This document shows, in pieces, positions 9,880 to 18,445 of a stretch of 35,474 nucleotides of DNA (positions within the stretch are counted from its first letter, which is position 1; every line of letters begins with the position of its first letter). This stretch comes from Bacillota bacterium (GTDB lineage Bacteria > Bacillota > Clostridia > Christensenellales > Aristaeellaceae). A program made the translations under genes and the position numbers. The notes beneath the pieces were generated by a model. The model did no database searches and was not told the origin of the DNA. It saw nothing but the letters and a program-made list of their open reading frames with translations. The stretch is taken from contig JAKPNM010000076.1 of NCBI GenBank assembly GCA_029548395.1, positions 1 to 35,474 of the forward strand, written 5' to 3'.

Positions 9880-10575
9880 GTGGCGAAACGCATACTGCTG
9901 GTGGATGACGAGCCGATTCTGATCAAAGGCTTAAAATTCACACTGGAAAAGGATGGCTACGAGACGCTGGTTGCATATGATGGCGAGGAAGCGCTTGAGG
10001 TGTTTGCCAACAATCAGGTGGATTTGATTTTGTTGGATGTGATGCTGCCCAAGCTGGACGGCATTACGGTTTGCCAGCGTATCCGCGAAACCAGCAATGT
10101 CCCCATCATCATGCTGACTGCCAAGGGCGAGGATATGGACAAGATTCTGGGTCTGGAATACGGCGCGGATGACTACATGACCAAACCCTTCAACATCCTT
10201 GAGGTCAAAGCCCGCATCAAGACCATTCTGCGCCGCACCATGCCTGCCGGGAGCGCTGAGGAGCCAAAGGTAGTCAAGGTACGTGACCTGGCTGTGAACA
10301 CGGTCAACCGCTCCGTCAGCCTGGACGGCAAGGATATCCGCCTTACTGCCAAGGAGTTTGACCTGCTCAACCTGTTCATCAACAACCGCGGCCGGGTGTT
10401 CAGCCGCGAGGAGATGCTTGACGCCGTATGGAAGAATGATTACGCGGGCGATGAGCGCACCGTGGATGTACACATCCGCCGTCTGCGTGAGAAAGTAGAG
10501 CGCAACCCAACCCAGCCAGAGTTTATCTTTACCAAATGGGGTGTTGGCTATTATTTCACAGACCGGGATGAATAG
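9880..10575 (+). CDS. OmpR/PhoB-family response regulator
   Basis: 'RILLVDDEPILIKGLKFTLEKDGYE', 'DLILLDVMLPKLDGI', winged-helix C-terminus 'AGDERTVDVHIRRLREKVE'. GTG start. Confidence 0.95.
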   Translation: MAKRILLVDDEPILIKGLKFTLEKDGYETLVAYDGEEALEVFANNQVDLILLDVMLPKLDGITVCQRIRETSNVPIIMLTAKGEDMDKILGLEYGADDYMTKPFNILEVKARIKTILRRTMPAGSAEEPKVVKVRDLAVNTVNRSVSLDGKDIRLTAKEFDLLNLFINNRGRVFSREEMLDAVWKNDYAGDERTVDVHIRRLREKVERNPTQPEFIFTKWGVGYYFTDRDE

Positions 10576-12028
10576 AAGGCCTTTCGCCAGCATACGATGG
10601 AAAGTCATGCTGGCTTTTTTTTTCATTATCGGGCTCTCGTTTTTGCTGATGGCGGGAACCCTCATGAATATGCTGGGCAACTACCTGTTTGATATGCGCA
10701 TCCGCGCAGACCGCGCAGGGCTTGAAAAATGGGCTGTGCAGGCAGCTGACAGCCTGGGCAGCATGGACGCGCGCGGCATTGATGAGGTGGTGCGCAAGGC
10801 AGGCGCTGAACTGGGCAGCCGCGTGCTGCTGCTGGACAGCGATGGCAAGGTCCAGTCCGACAGCTATCAGCAGGCCATGGGCAGGCGGCTGCACTATCCG
10901 GAGGTGGTCAGCATCCTGGTCTCCGGCCAGACCGCCGATTATGGCATTCATTCGGTCAAGCCTGACAATCCTGCCACCCGCATGCCCCTTTTGAGCTTTT
11001 TGCCCAGTGACGAGTGGGCAGGCTATGCCACGGCCGGCGTTGTCCAGTCCTCCCATGTGATTGGCGTGCTGCTGATGATCTCCTCCGTGGGAGAAATGAT
11101 GCAAAGCCTGATGACGCTGCAAAACAACATGGTTCTCCTGTTTGCAGGCGTGGCGCTGGCGGCGGTGCTTGCCGGCATGATCTTTTCCCAGGTGCTTGCC
11201 CGCCCCATCAGCGATATGACCGGCGTGATCCAGTCCATGGCCAAGGGTGATTTGGGCGTGCGCGCCAAGGTGCGCGGCAGCGGTGAAGTCAGGCAGCTGG
11301 CCCTTGCCTTCAATACCATGTCCGATCAGCTGGAGTCGCTCAATCAGACGCGCAACCAGTTTGTTTCCAATGCCAGCCATGAGCTGAAGACACCGCTGGC
11401 CACCATGAAAATCATGATAGAGAGCCTGATCTATCAGCCGGAGATGGATGCCGGGCTGCGCACCGAGTTTTTGAGCGATGTCAATCAGGAGATCGACCGC
11501 CTGTCCTCTTTGGTGTCCGATTTGCTTACCCTGGTGCACGCTGATTCCCATTCCACCCGCCTGAACCGCGAGCGCATGAGCCTGGCTGGGATTGTCAAAG
11601 ATACCCAACACCGCCTGGCAATGATTGCCGAGCAAAACGAGCAAACCATCACCCTGCAGCTGGCCGACAGCTGCGATATGTATGCGGACAAGGCCAAACT
11701 GCAGCAGGTGGTCTACAACCTGATGGAGAACGCGGTCAAGTACACCCCGGTCAAGGGCTGGATCAAAGTCAGCCTGCAGCGCGTCGGGCGCGACGCGGTG
11801 CTGACGGTTTCAGACAGCGGGCCGGGCATCCCGCGTGACAGCCTGCCTCATGTGTTTGACCGATTCTACCGTGTGGACAAAGCGCGTGGACGCGATTCAG
11901 GCGGGACAGGGCTGGGATTGTCGATCGTCCAGCAGTATGTCAACCTGCATGGCGGCACCGCCCGGGTAAGCAGCGAAGACGGCCAGGGAGCGGTCTTTAC
12001 TGTGACTCTCCCTCTGAACAAAGGATAA
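10568..12028 (+). CDS. PhoR-like sensor histidine kinase (HAMP, HisKA, HATPase)
   Basis: 'FVSNASHELKTPLATMKIM', 'YNLMENAVKYTP', 'VSDSGPGIPRDSLPHVFDRFYRVDKARGRDSGGTGLGLSIVQQYV'. Start overlaps the RR stop. Confidence 0.95.
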   Translation: MNRRPFASIRWKVMLAFFFIIGLSFLLMAGTLMNMLGNYLFDMRIRADRAGLEKWAVQAADSLGSMDARGIDEVVRKAGAELGSRVLLLDSDGKVQSDSYQQAMGRRLHYPEVVSILVSGQTADYGIHSVKPDNPATRMPLLSFLPSDEWAGYATAGVVQSSHVIGVLLMISSVGEMMQSLMTLQNNMVLLFAGVALAAVLAGMIFSQVLARPISDMTGVIQSMAKGDLGVRAKVRGSGEVRQLALAFNTMSDQLESLNQTRNQFVSNASHELKTPLATMKIMIESLIYQPEMDAGLRTEFLSDVNQEIDRLSSLVSDLLTLVHADSHSTRLNRERMSLAGIVKDTQHRLAMIAEQNEQTITLQLADSCDMYADKAKLQQVVYNLMENAVKYTPVKGWIKVSLQRVGRDAVLTVSDSGPGIPRDSLPHVFDRFYRVDKARGRDSGGTGLGLSIVQQYVNLHGGTARVSSEDGQGAVFTVTLPLNKG

Positions 12029-12101
12029 ACAATACCGCCCGGAGAGTTCAGGTGGATTTTATAATATCTGGTTTTATATTGATCATCACGATCAGGTTGT
12101 T

Positions 12102-13649
12102 TTATTGAATGATTCCCTCATTGCGCAGGAAGGCGCCGGACAAATCCAGCGTATGCACCACGGCGCCTTCCTGCCGCCCGTCAAGGTACAGCAGGACGCG
12201 CCTGACAGTGCCCTGCTGGGTCAGGGTGTTGACCATGGCGTACACCATCAGCAGCTCTTCCTGCGCATTCATGTCTTTGGACAACTCGCGCAGTTTTCCT
12301 GAGATATTGACCAGCACCATATCCTGTTGACGCGTCAGGCCGAGCAGGTCCGCGTCCTTGAGCCCTTCCGGCAGCACGGGCGCAAGCCCGCCGGTGCTGT
12401 CGGTGTTCAGTGGCCCCAGCATCAACTGGCCCAATAAATAACGCGGGTTATATGCCTGGTAGTAGGGGATGGGACGCAGGCTGGCCGACAGGCTGCCCTG
12501 TGCGTTGGCAAAATACAGGGTGCAGTAATTCAACAGGAAATGATTGAACTGAGCTCTTTGCATCAGCCCGTTCTCGAAGAGGATCTCTTCGCCGGCCCCT
12601 TCGTACAGCCCTGCCGGCACCACGGCCATGATGGGTTCCTGGCCGATGGTGACCGTCAGGCCGCTGGTCAGGGGCACGAAGGTGGTCAGCGTGTAGGTCA
12701 GGGAAGCCATCATGACAGAGCGCGGAATCCCGGCGCCGATCAAGGCCTCATTGAGGCTTTCGTGAAAATGAAGCTGGATGACACGCCCGGTTGCGCCGGC
12801 CGCCTCCGTGATGACAGGCTCCTGGGCCAGCATGGTCAGCAAGTCCGGAACCCGTACCGGGATGGGCAGACCCTCGGGTTGGCCGGACAAGGCCTCCAGC
12901 AGCGCTTTCACAAAACCTGTGAGGCTGTGATCCTGCGAGCTGACCAAGCCCGGGGCGGCCACGATGCCGCGCCCGGCGCTGACCGGGTAGTACAGCGTGG
13001 CCATTGCGGTGTAGGGGCTGCCTGCCAAGGCAGGTTTGCGGCTGACGGCATCCCACAGGCCGGCGATGTCACCGTCAGACATCCTGGACAGGCTGCCAAC
13101 CGGCATGGTGGCTGCTGTATCCAGGCCGGGCTGGCGGTTGTTGATGAGCACGTTGACATAATGAATGTCACCCCACTGTGCCAGGGTGTTGGCGATCGCT
13201 CGGCTGACCAGGTATCGCTCCTGGTCGGAGATGGACAGTGCGCTTGGACCCAGGTTGACCGTTGCCGTTCCGCCGGAGATCTCAATGGCCGAGCCTGGAT
13301 TCAGGCTCAGAATCGTCTCCCTGCACAGGGGCGCGGTCTGCGTGGTCCCCGAATAGGTAAACAAGCGCCGGATGGCGTACTCCGCAGGGTGGCGATTGTG
13401 GCTGACCAGCAGACGCTCCTGCAGGTATTCCAGCCTGCCGGTCCGGGCATTTGGCAGGCTCAGCAGCACTGACTGAACCAGGCCGTCCGTCGCGTCCCCC
13501 AGCGGCGCCGGGTATTGGGTGGCGACCGGTGGCAAGGTCTGCTCGCCGTCCTGGCGCACCGGGATGGAAGCCATGCACCCGCTGAGCAGGGTCAGGATGG
13601 CCAGCAGGGCAGCCAGGCGGAGAAGCTTGCTGTTTGATATCTTATTCAT
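12102..13649 (-). CDS. GerMN-domain lipoprotein (apparently three GerMN-like repeats)
   Basis: MNKISNSKLLRLAALLAILTLLSGCMAS (lipobox LSGC); segments 'TVNLGPSAL...ANTLAQWGDIHYVNVLINNRQ', 'IQLHFHESLNEALIGAGIPRSVMMASLTYTLTTF', 'VLVNISGKLRELSKDMNAQEELLMVYAMVNTLTQQGTVRRVLLYLDGRQEG'. Confidence 0.75.
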   Translation of the reverse strand: MNKISNSKLLRLAALLAILTLLSGCMASIPVRQDGEQTLPPVATQYPAPLGDATDGLVQSVLLSLPNARTGRLEYLQERLLVSHNRHPAEYAIRRLFTYSGTTQTAPLCRETILSLNPGSAIEISGGTATVNLGPSALSISDQERYLVSRAIANTLAQWGDIHYVNVLINNRQPGLDTAATMPVGSLSRMSDGDIAGLWDAVSRKPALAGSPYTAMATLYYPVSAGRGIVAAPGLVSSQDHSLTGFVKALLEALSGQPEGLPIPVRVPDLLTMLAQEPVITEAAGATGRVIQLHFHESLNEALIGAGIPRSVMMASLTYTLTTFVPLTSGLTVTIGQEPIMAVVPAGLYEGAGEEILFENGLMQRAQFNHFLLNYCTLYFANAQGSLSASLRPIPYYQAYNPRYLLGQLMLGPLNTDSTGGLAPVLPEGLKDADLLGLTRQQDMVLVNISGKLRELSKDMNAQEELLMVYAMVNTLTQQGTVRRVLLYLDGRQEGAVVHTLDLSGAFLRNEGIIQ

Positions 13650-14575
13650 TCCAATAAATCCAGGATCTGCACAAGGGATTGCTGCCGGATTCGCCAGCCA
13701 TGGCCTTCGTTGAGCAGGATGAGCGGGAAGCATGTCACATCCTGCCGCCGACCGGATGTGGTTTGCACGCCCAGGTCCAAAACAACCACGGCGCTGCGTC
13801 CGTCAGGGCTGATGCTGCCTGTGGAGACCTCCCATTCGATCAGCAAAGGAAGCGTGGCTGTCTTGAGGGGCCCGTGGCGCGGCCCTGCGCCGCCGGGTGT
13901 CACCATCTCCAGAAAACGAGACCAGGCCTGGGATTTCCAATGCTCCAGGATCGCGGAAGCTGCGTGCCCCGGGGTGATGATCGCCTGCTCCCGCCGGGTC
14001 AGCGGCGGGGGGAGGTCATCGCTGTCCTCAAGGTAATAGCGCTGGCTTAAGCGCATGGACTTGGTAACTCCCGGCTCGTCCAGCACAAGCACCTGCACGC
14101 TGCGAAAATCCCCGGATTCACTCAGGGTATTCACCAGCGCGGCCATGGCCAGCGTGCGGCGCATCACCGCTTCCTGTTTACCGGCGCCGGCGTTCTCCCC
14201 GGGCAGAGGATCCATGACCTCCCGGGAAAGGGTCACGAACAGCCTGTCGCGTTCTGCCAGCACATTGATAATGCTGGTCCCCTCTGCAAAGAGCGGCTGA
14301 GGGAAGGCCGCCTTGTCCTGAGGGCCGTCCAGCAGTGCCTGGACCAGGGCGCGCTCCAGGCTTTCTGTTTGCCTCACCTGAATGCTGCGCTGCTCCTGTC
14401 CCAGCCACGCGCTGTCCAGATAACGGAAATACAGCACCGCTTCCACCTGAGCTGTCCGGCCGGGTTCGCTGTAACCCAGCATCTGCGCTTGAGCGCCTGC
14501 CCCGGTGCCCGTCAGGGCGCACAGCGCCAGCAGGATCGTCATCAGGCGTCCGCTGAAAGAAAGCTTACGGCTCAT
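13646..14575 (-). CDS. GerMN-domain exported protein
   Basis: Signal peptide 'MTILLALCALTGTGAGAQAQ'; 'RLFVTLSREVMDPL...AMAALVNTLSESGDFRSVQVLVLDEPG'. ATGA overlap with next gene. Confidence 0.7.
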   Translation of the reverse strand: MSRKLSFSGRLMTILLALCALTGTGAGAQAQMLGYSEPGRTAQVEAVLYFRYLDSAWLGQEQRSIQVRQTESLERALVQALLDGPQDKAAFPQPLFAEGTSIINVLAERDRLFVTLSREVMDPLPGENAGAGKQEAVMRRTLAMAALVNTLSESGDFRSVQVLVLDEPGVTKSMRLSQRYYLEDSDDLPPPLTRREQAIITPGHAASAILEHWKSQAWSRFLEMVTPGGAGPRHGPLKTATLPLLIEWEVSTGSISPDGRSAVVVLDLGVQTTSGRRQDVTCFPLILLNEGHGWRIRQQSLVQILDLLE

Positions 14576-15338
14576 CTTGCATTGGCTCGCTGCCCAGGCA
14601 CCAGCCGCGCAGCTTGTTGACAGTGCGCTCCAGCGCGTCCTTGGAGTCGCCCCAGGGCTTTTGCGCGTTGCGGTAATCAAATTTCTGGGTAAACCAGTTC
14701 AGTTCCTCTTCCAGCCGTGCCAGGCTCTCGGACAGCAGCGCCCGGGCTGTTTTGATATACGTCTCCAGCGTGTTCCCTGCAAGCAGCTCGTCTGCCATGG
14801 CGATGGTAAGCTCCGTGTGGGACAGGCACAGCCCCTTGGAGCGGGCGAAGGCATCGCGGAAGGCCTTGTCTGTCTTCCACAGGTGCAGCAGGCTGGCAGC
14901 CTGGCGCCGGCTTTGTACACGCAGCTCATCACAAATCAGGCAACTCCCCGCCAGATCACTCAGCGGGCTGCGCGCCTGCTCCGCCTGATTGTTCCCGGCC
15001 CGGCTGAACATCCGTGCCAGGCCGGTCCTGGCATGCCCTGACTGCCCGGGTTTGTTCAGTGCCCGCTCCAGCTTGGGGCGCAGGGTTTGCAGATGGGACA
15101 GCATCATCAATCCATGTCCCAGGCGGTTGCCGCCGGGCTGGTTATACAGCATGACCTGGTGGTGGGGGCAAAAGCCTTTCTCGTTTACCTTCAGCCGTGT
15201 GTCCGGCGACATCACGGCAGCGCCCAGGTTGCGCGCAATCAGCAGCCGCTCGGTTTTGCGGCGCAAGGCGCACAGCGGACACTCGCTGTTGGTGTGAAGC
15301 GCGTCCCATATGGGGATGGTGTCAATATGGTACTTCAT
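14565..15338 (-). CDS. DUF6062-like protein with duplicated CxxC...CxxH modules
   Basis: 'SECPLCALRRKTE...VNEKGFCPHHQVMLYNQPGGNRLGHGLMMLSH' and 'SCLICDELR...SKGLCLSHTELTIAM'. Confidence 0.75.
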   Translation of the reverse strand: MKYHIDTIPIWDALHTNSECPLCALRRKTERLLIARNLGAAVMSPDTRLKVNEKGFCPHHQVMLYNQPGGNRLGHGLMMLSHLQTLRPKLERALNKPGQSGHARTGLARMFSRAGNNQAEQARSPLSDLAGSCLICDELRVQSRRQAASLLHLWKTDKAFRDAFARSKGLCLSHTELTIAMADELLAGNTLETYIKTARALLSESLARLEEELNWFTQKFDYRNAQKPWGDSKDALERTVNKLRGWCLGSEPMQDEP

Positions 15339-16462
15339 GGCCGTGCTGGCGCCTTGCAATGCGGGCAGGGCTTGAGGTTCTTGAACGTTTCACTGGATAC
15401 ATCGCGGTAATAAAACATCGCGGTCAGGGGCCGGTATCGCGCGCCGATCGAAGAGCAGTTGGGGTCGAGGTGATAATACTCGCCGCCATCCTGATTGTAA
15501 TACAGGATTGTGTCGGAGCGGGCAGCACCGATGTTGGGTGTGGACACGCCCCCCGCTGCCGGCGCCTGCACCTGGGTTTGATTTTGAGCCTGCTGGTTCT
15601 GCTGTGCCTGGGGCGCTGCCTGCTGCACCACCTGTGAGGATGAGATGGAGTTGGGATCCACATACCATTCATTGTTGGAGCGAATCATCAGGATCTGAAA
15701 ATTGTACAGCAAGGGTTCCTTTCCGTCGCTTTTGTTGATGGCAGCCTGCATGGTGATGGTGCGCGTCTGGTCCGCGTCATTGCCGGACACGCCCATGATC
15801 TGATAGCTGACCGGTATACGGATGGCGCTCAGGTGGAAGATGCCGGTTTCAGCATCCCGCTGGGTTTCATACTGATTGACCCAGTTGGGAGCGGAAAGGC
15901 TGACCATGGTCGCATAGTCTTTGTTGCCCCAGGCGTTCATAAACTGCTCCAGTTTTTGCTGGGCCAGGGAGGCGGTGCCGGTGTTGGGGGGAGGTTCTTC
16001 CTGCTTCAAAGCGGCCAGGCTTTCGTTCATGGCGGCCAGACTGGCCGTGGTGTTGTCGGAAAAAATGGATTGATGATCCTGTGCCGACTGCGTCACCTGG
16101 TCTGCAGCCGGCTGGCCGGAGATCAGGATAGCAAACAAGGCCACCACAATCATCGCGGCATGAATGACGCTCAACACGCGCCTGGCGTTGGGCACAAAGG
16201 CTCTCATCAGGTACATCATCCCCAGGCAAACCAGGCTGGAGACCACAAAAACCCAATAAAACCTGTTGTTCTTCATAAACAGGGAAATCACAAACAACAG
16301 CGGCAGGACAACAATCAACAGCACCTGTAAAAAGATATGGCTGCCATTTGGTGAGCTGTCATCAGGCCTGTTGTCGCGGGGCGTCTGCTCCGGCGGCTTG
16401 GGCGGCCTGCGCCGCATATCATGAAGCGGCGCGCTGGAATATCTGGATCTGTTTTCGCTCAT
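15335..16462 (-). CDS. Membrane protein with Gln-rich linker and C-terminal YH-x3-C...CPHC domain
   Basis: Three hydrophobic helices, then a soluble domain, Q-rich 'VVQQAAPQAQQNQQAQNQTQ' and 'GEYYHLDPNCSSIGARYRPLTAMFYYRDVSSETFKNLKPCPHCKAPARP'. Confidence 0.7.
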   Translation of the reverse strand: MSENRSRYSSAPLHDMRRRPPKPPEQTPRDNRPDDSSPNGSHIFLQVLLIVVLPLLFVISLFMKNNRFYWVFVVSSLVCLGMMYLMRAFVPNARRVLSVIHAAMIVVALFAILISGQPAADQVTQSAQDHQSIFSDNTTASLAAMNESLAALKQEEPPPNTGTASLAQQKLEQFMNAWGNKDYATMVSLSAPNWVNQYETQRDAETGIFHLSAIRIPVSYQIMGVSGNDADQTRTITMQAAINKSDGKEPLLYNFQILMIRSNNEWYVDPNSISSSQVVQQAAPQAQQNQQAQNQTQVQAPAAGGVSTPNIGAARSDTILYYNQDGGEYYHLDPNCSSIGARYRPLTAMFYYRDVSSETFKNLKPCPHCKAPARP

Positions 16463-16525
16463 CAGCGATTCCTCCCGGTATGATCATGCGCTGCGCGGCT
16501 GGACTGTTAAAATTCAGCCTCAAAT

Positions 16526-16534
16526 ATTATAACA
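16526..16534 (-). promoter_or_regulatory. Extended -10 element for the 16462->12102 operon
   Basis: On - strand TGT-TATAAT; weak -35. Confidence 0.55.
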
Positions 16535-16711
16535 CATTGACAGAATCTTTTCATTTATATGAACAAATCCTGGCCGTAGGCCTGAGCCGGGGAAGAAGTG
16601 GGGGAGAAGCGAAATTTACATTGAAATCAGGCGATGAGGTGGGTGTGAACCGTGCAAGACGTTAAATATCCACGCCTCCGGTGGCGTATGGATAGGCGGT
16701 GCCCGCTTGTA

Positions 16712-18445
16712 CTACTCCTTTTTAAGCACAATTTTATCCCGGCCAAATACCCTGGCAAGGGCCGCCAGATGCTCCTCCGTTTGGCTGGTGTGCGTTTGAT
16801 CGGCGATGCCGGGGTTTTCGCCCGCCTTGAAGAACACCTGCTGCCCCATCAGGTCAGACAGCAAGCGCGCGATGATGCCTGACCGCTCTTCATCATTGAG
16901 CAGGGAGGCATAAATGCTGTCCCTGGTGTCCATCGTCAGGAAAAAGGTCTGTTCCTGGAAGCCGCCGTATTTCCCCTGGTTGACCATGGCATACAGTCCG
17001 GCCTCTTCCTTCTCCAGACGTTTGAGCATCTGGTTCCAGGCTTCCTTGGGGGTGCGCTGCGCCGGCATCGCCGTGTCCGGCGCCTTTGTCAGGGGCAGGA
17101 TGGATGGCTGTGCGCTCGCTTGCGGCTCCCCGGATGCCTGCAGATCCGTCTGCGGAACCCGCTCAGCCGGTTCATCTGCCGGCGCCTGGCTGTGCTGCTC
17201 CTGCAATGCCTGGGGTTCAATGGGAATGTGTCCCGGCGTGGATTTTATTTCATCCTCTGCGGCAGCCTGTGCTTGTATTGGGGCTTGCCGGATAGTGGCA
17301 CCTGTCTGCCGCTGTATGCGGCTTTCCAGCGTGCCGACGCGCGACATCAGGGCGCTGAGGTCCAGGCGGTCCTGCAGCTGCGTGCTGCGCAGGACAAACA
17401 GCTCCAGTACGGCGCGGGGAGACATCGACCAGCGGGACTCCTGCTCGGCTTGCATGCACTGCTCCAGGATGAACAGCATCGTATCCGCCGAGGCTTCCCC
17501 GGCTGCTTCCAGAAAGCGCGCTTCCTGGTCGGGCGTGATGTCGCGGATGCCGCTGCCCGTCCATTTGACAGCCAGCACCTGGCGCAGGTGCGCGTTAAAC
17601 TCCCGCAAAAACACCTGCACATCCCGGCCGCCCTTCATCAGCCGGTCGGTCAATGCCAGGGCGGATGCGGTGTCGGCGTCCAGCAGCGCCCGGGCAAACT
17701 CGAACAAGAAATCCTCACTCACAGTGCCCAGGGCCAGGCGCACGTTTTCCTGGGTCAGGTGCTTTTCTGCCCCCAGACACATATCCATCAGACTCCAGGC
17801 GTCGCGCATGCTCCCCTGGGCAGCCGCAGCGATCAGGCGCAGGGCGCCTTCCTCAGCGCTCAGGCCATCCACCAGCGCCTGCTTGAGGCGGGATATGATC
17901 TCCTGTTCAGAAATCCGGCCAAAGTCATAACGCTGGCAGCGCGACAAAATGGTGGCGGGCAGCTTTTGAGGCTCAGTGGTCGCCAGGATAAAGACCATGT
18001 ATTCCGGCGGTTCTTCCAAGGTTTTGAGCAGTGCGTTGAAGGCGGCGTTGGACAGCATATGCACTTCGTCAATGATGTAGACCTTGTATTTGACAAACTG
18101 CGGCGGGTAATCCGTGCGGGAGAGCATCTCACGGATTTCCTCCACCCGGCTGTTGCTGGCGGCGTCCATCTCAAACACGTCCAGCGTGGTTTCACTCATG
18201 AGCGCCCGGCAGCTTTGGCAAACCAGACAGGGATCGCCCTTGTCCGGATGCTCACAGTTGATGGCCATGGCCATGATGCGCGCCGCGCTGGTTTTGCCGG
18301 TGCCGCGGCTGCCGCAAAACAAGTAGGCGTGCGCAACGCGTTTGCCGGCAGCCTGGTTGGACAGCGCGCGGACAATGGCTTCCTGCCCCACCATTTCAGA
18401 GAAAGTCTTTGGCCGCCAGGCGCGGTAGAGGGCTTGATAAGCCAT
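16712..18445 (-). CDS. dnaX: DNA polymerase III subunit gamma/tau
   Basis: 'MAYQALYRAWRPKTFSEMVGQEAIVRALSNQ', 'AYLFCGSRGTGKTSAARIMA', 'CEHPDKGDPCLVCQSC', 'YIIDEVHMLSNAAFNALLKTLEEPPEYMVFILATTEPQKLPATILSRCQRYDF'. Confidence 0.97.
   Translation of the reverse strand: MAYQALYRAWRPKTFSEMVGQEAIVRALSNQAAGKRVAHAYLFCGSRGTGKTSAARIMAMAINCEHPDKGDPCLVCQSCRALMSETTLDVFEMDAASNSRVEEIREMLSRTDYPPQFVKYKVYIIDEVHMLSNAAFNALLKTLEEPPEYMVFILATTEPQKLPATILSRCQRYDFGRISEQEIISRLKQALVDGLSAEEGALRLIAAAAQGSMRDAWSLMDMCLGAEKHLTQENVRLALGTVSEDFLFEFARALLDADTASALALTDRLMKGGRDVQVFLREFNAHLRQVLAVKWTGSGIRDITPDQEARFLEAAGEASADTMLFILEQCMQAEQESRWSMSPRAVLELFVLRSTQLQDRLDLSALMSRVGTLESRIQRQTGATIRQAPIQAQAAAEDEIKSTPGHIPIEPQALQEQHSQAPADEPAERVPQTDLQASGEPQASAQPSILPLTKAPDTAMPAQRTPKEAWNQMLKRLEKEEAGLYAMVNQGKYGGFQEQTFFLTMDTRDSIYASLLNDEERSGIIARLLSDLMGQQVFFKAGENPGIADQTHTSQTEEHLAALARVFGRDKIVLKKE

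Noticed and set aside
12029-12101. Possible bidirectional terminator (TGATC-atcac-GATCA) between the histidine kinase and GerMN genes
   Set aside because: Only a 5-bp stem with interrupted T-tracts; not strong enough to annotate.
16668-16700. Hairpin downstream of dnaX on the - strand (TATCCA-ta-CGCC...GGCG-TGGATA)
   Set aside because: A 10-bp stem with bulge, but a poor T-run (ATATTTAA); possible terminator, not certain enough to call.
16463-16711. Signal recognition particle RNA near dnaX
   Set aside because: Checked for the conserved SRP Alu/S-domain motif (GGTCAGGTCCGGAAGGAAGCAG-like); absent.
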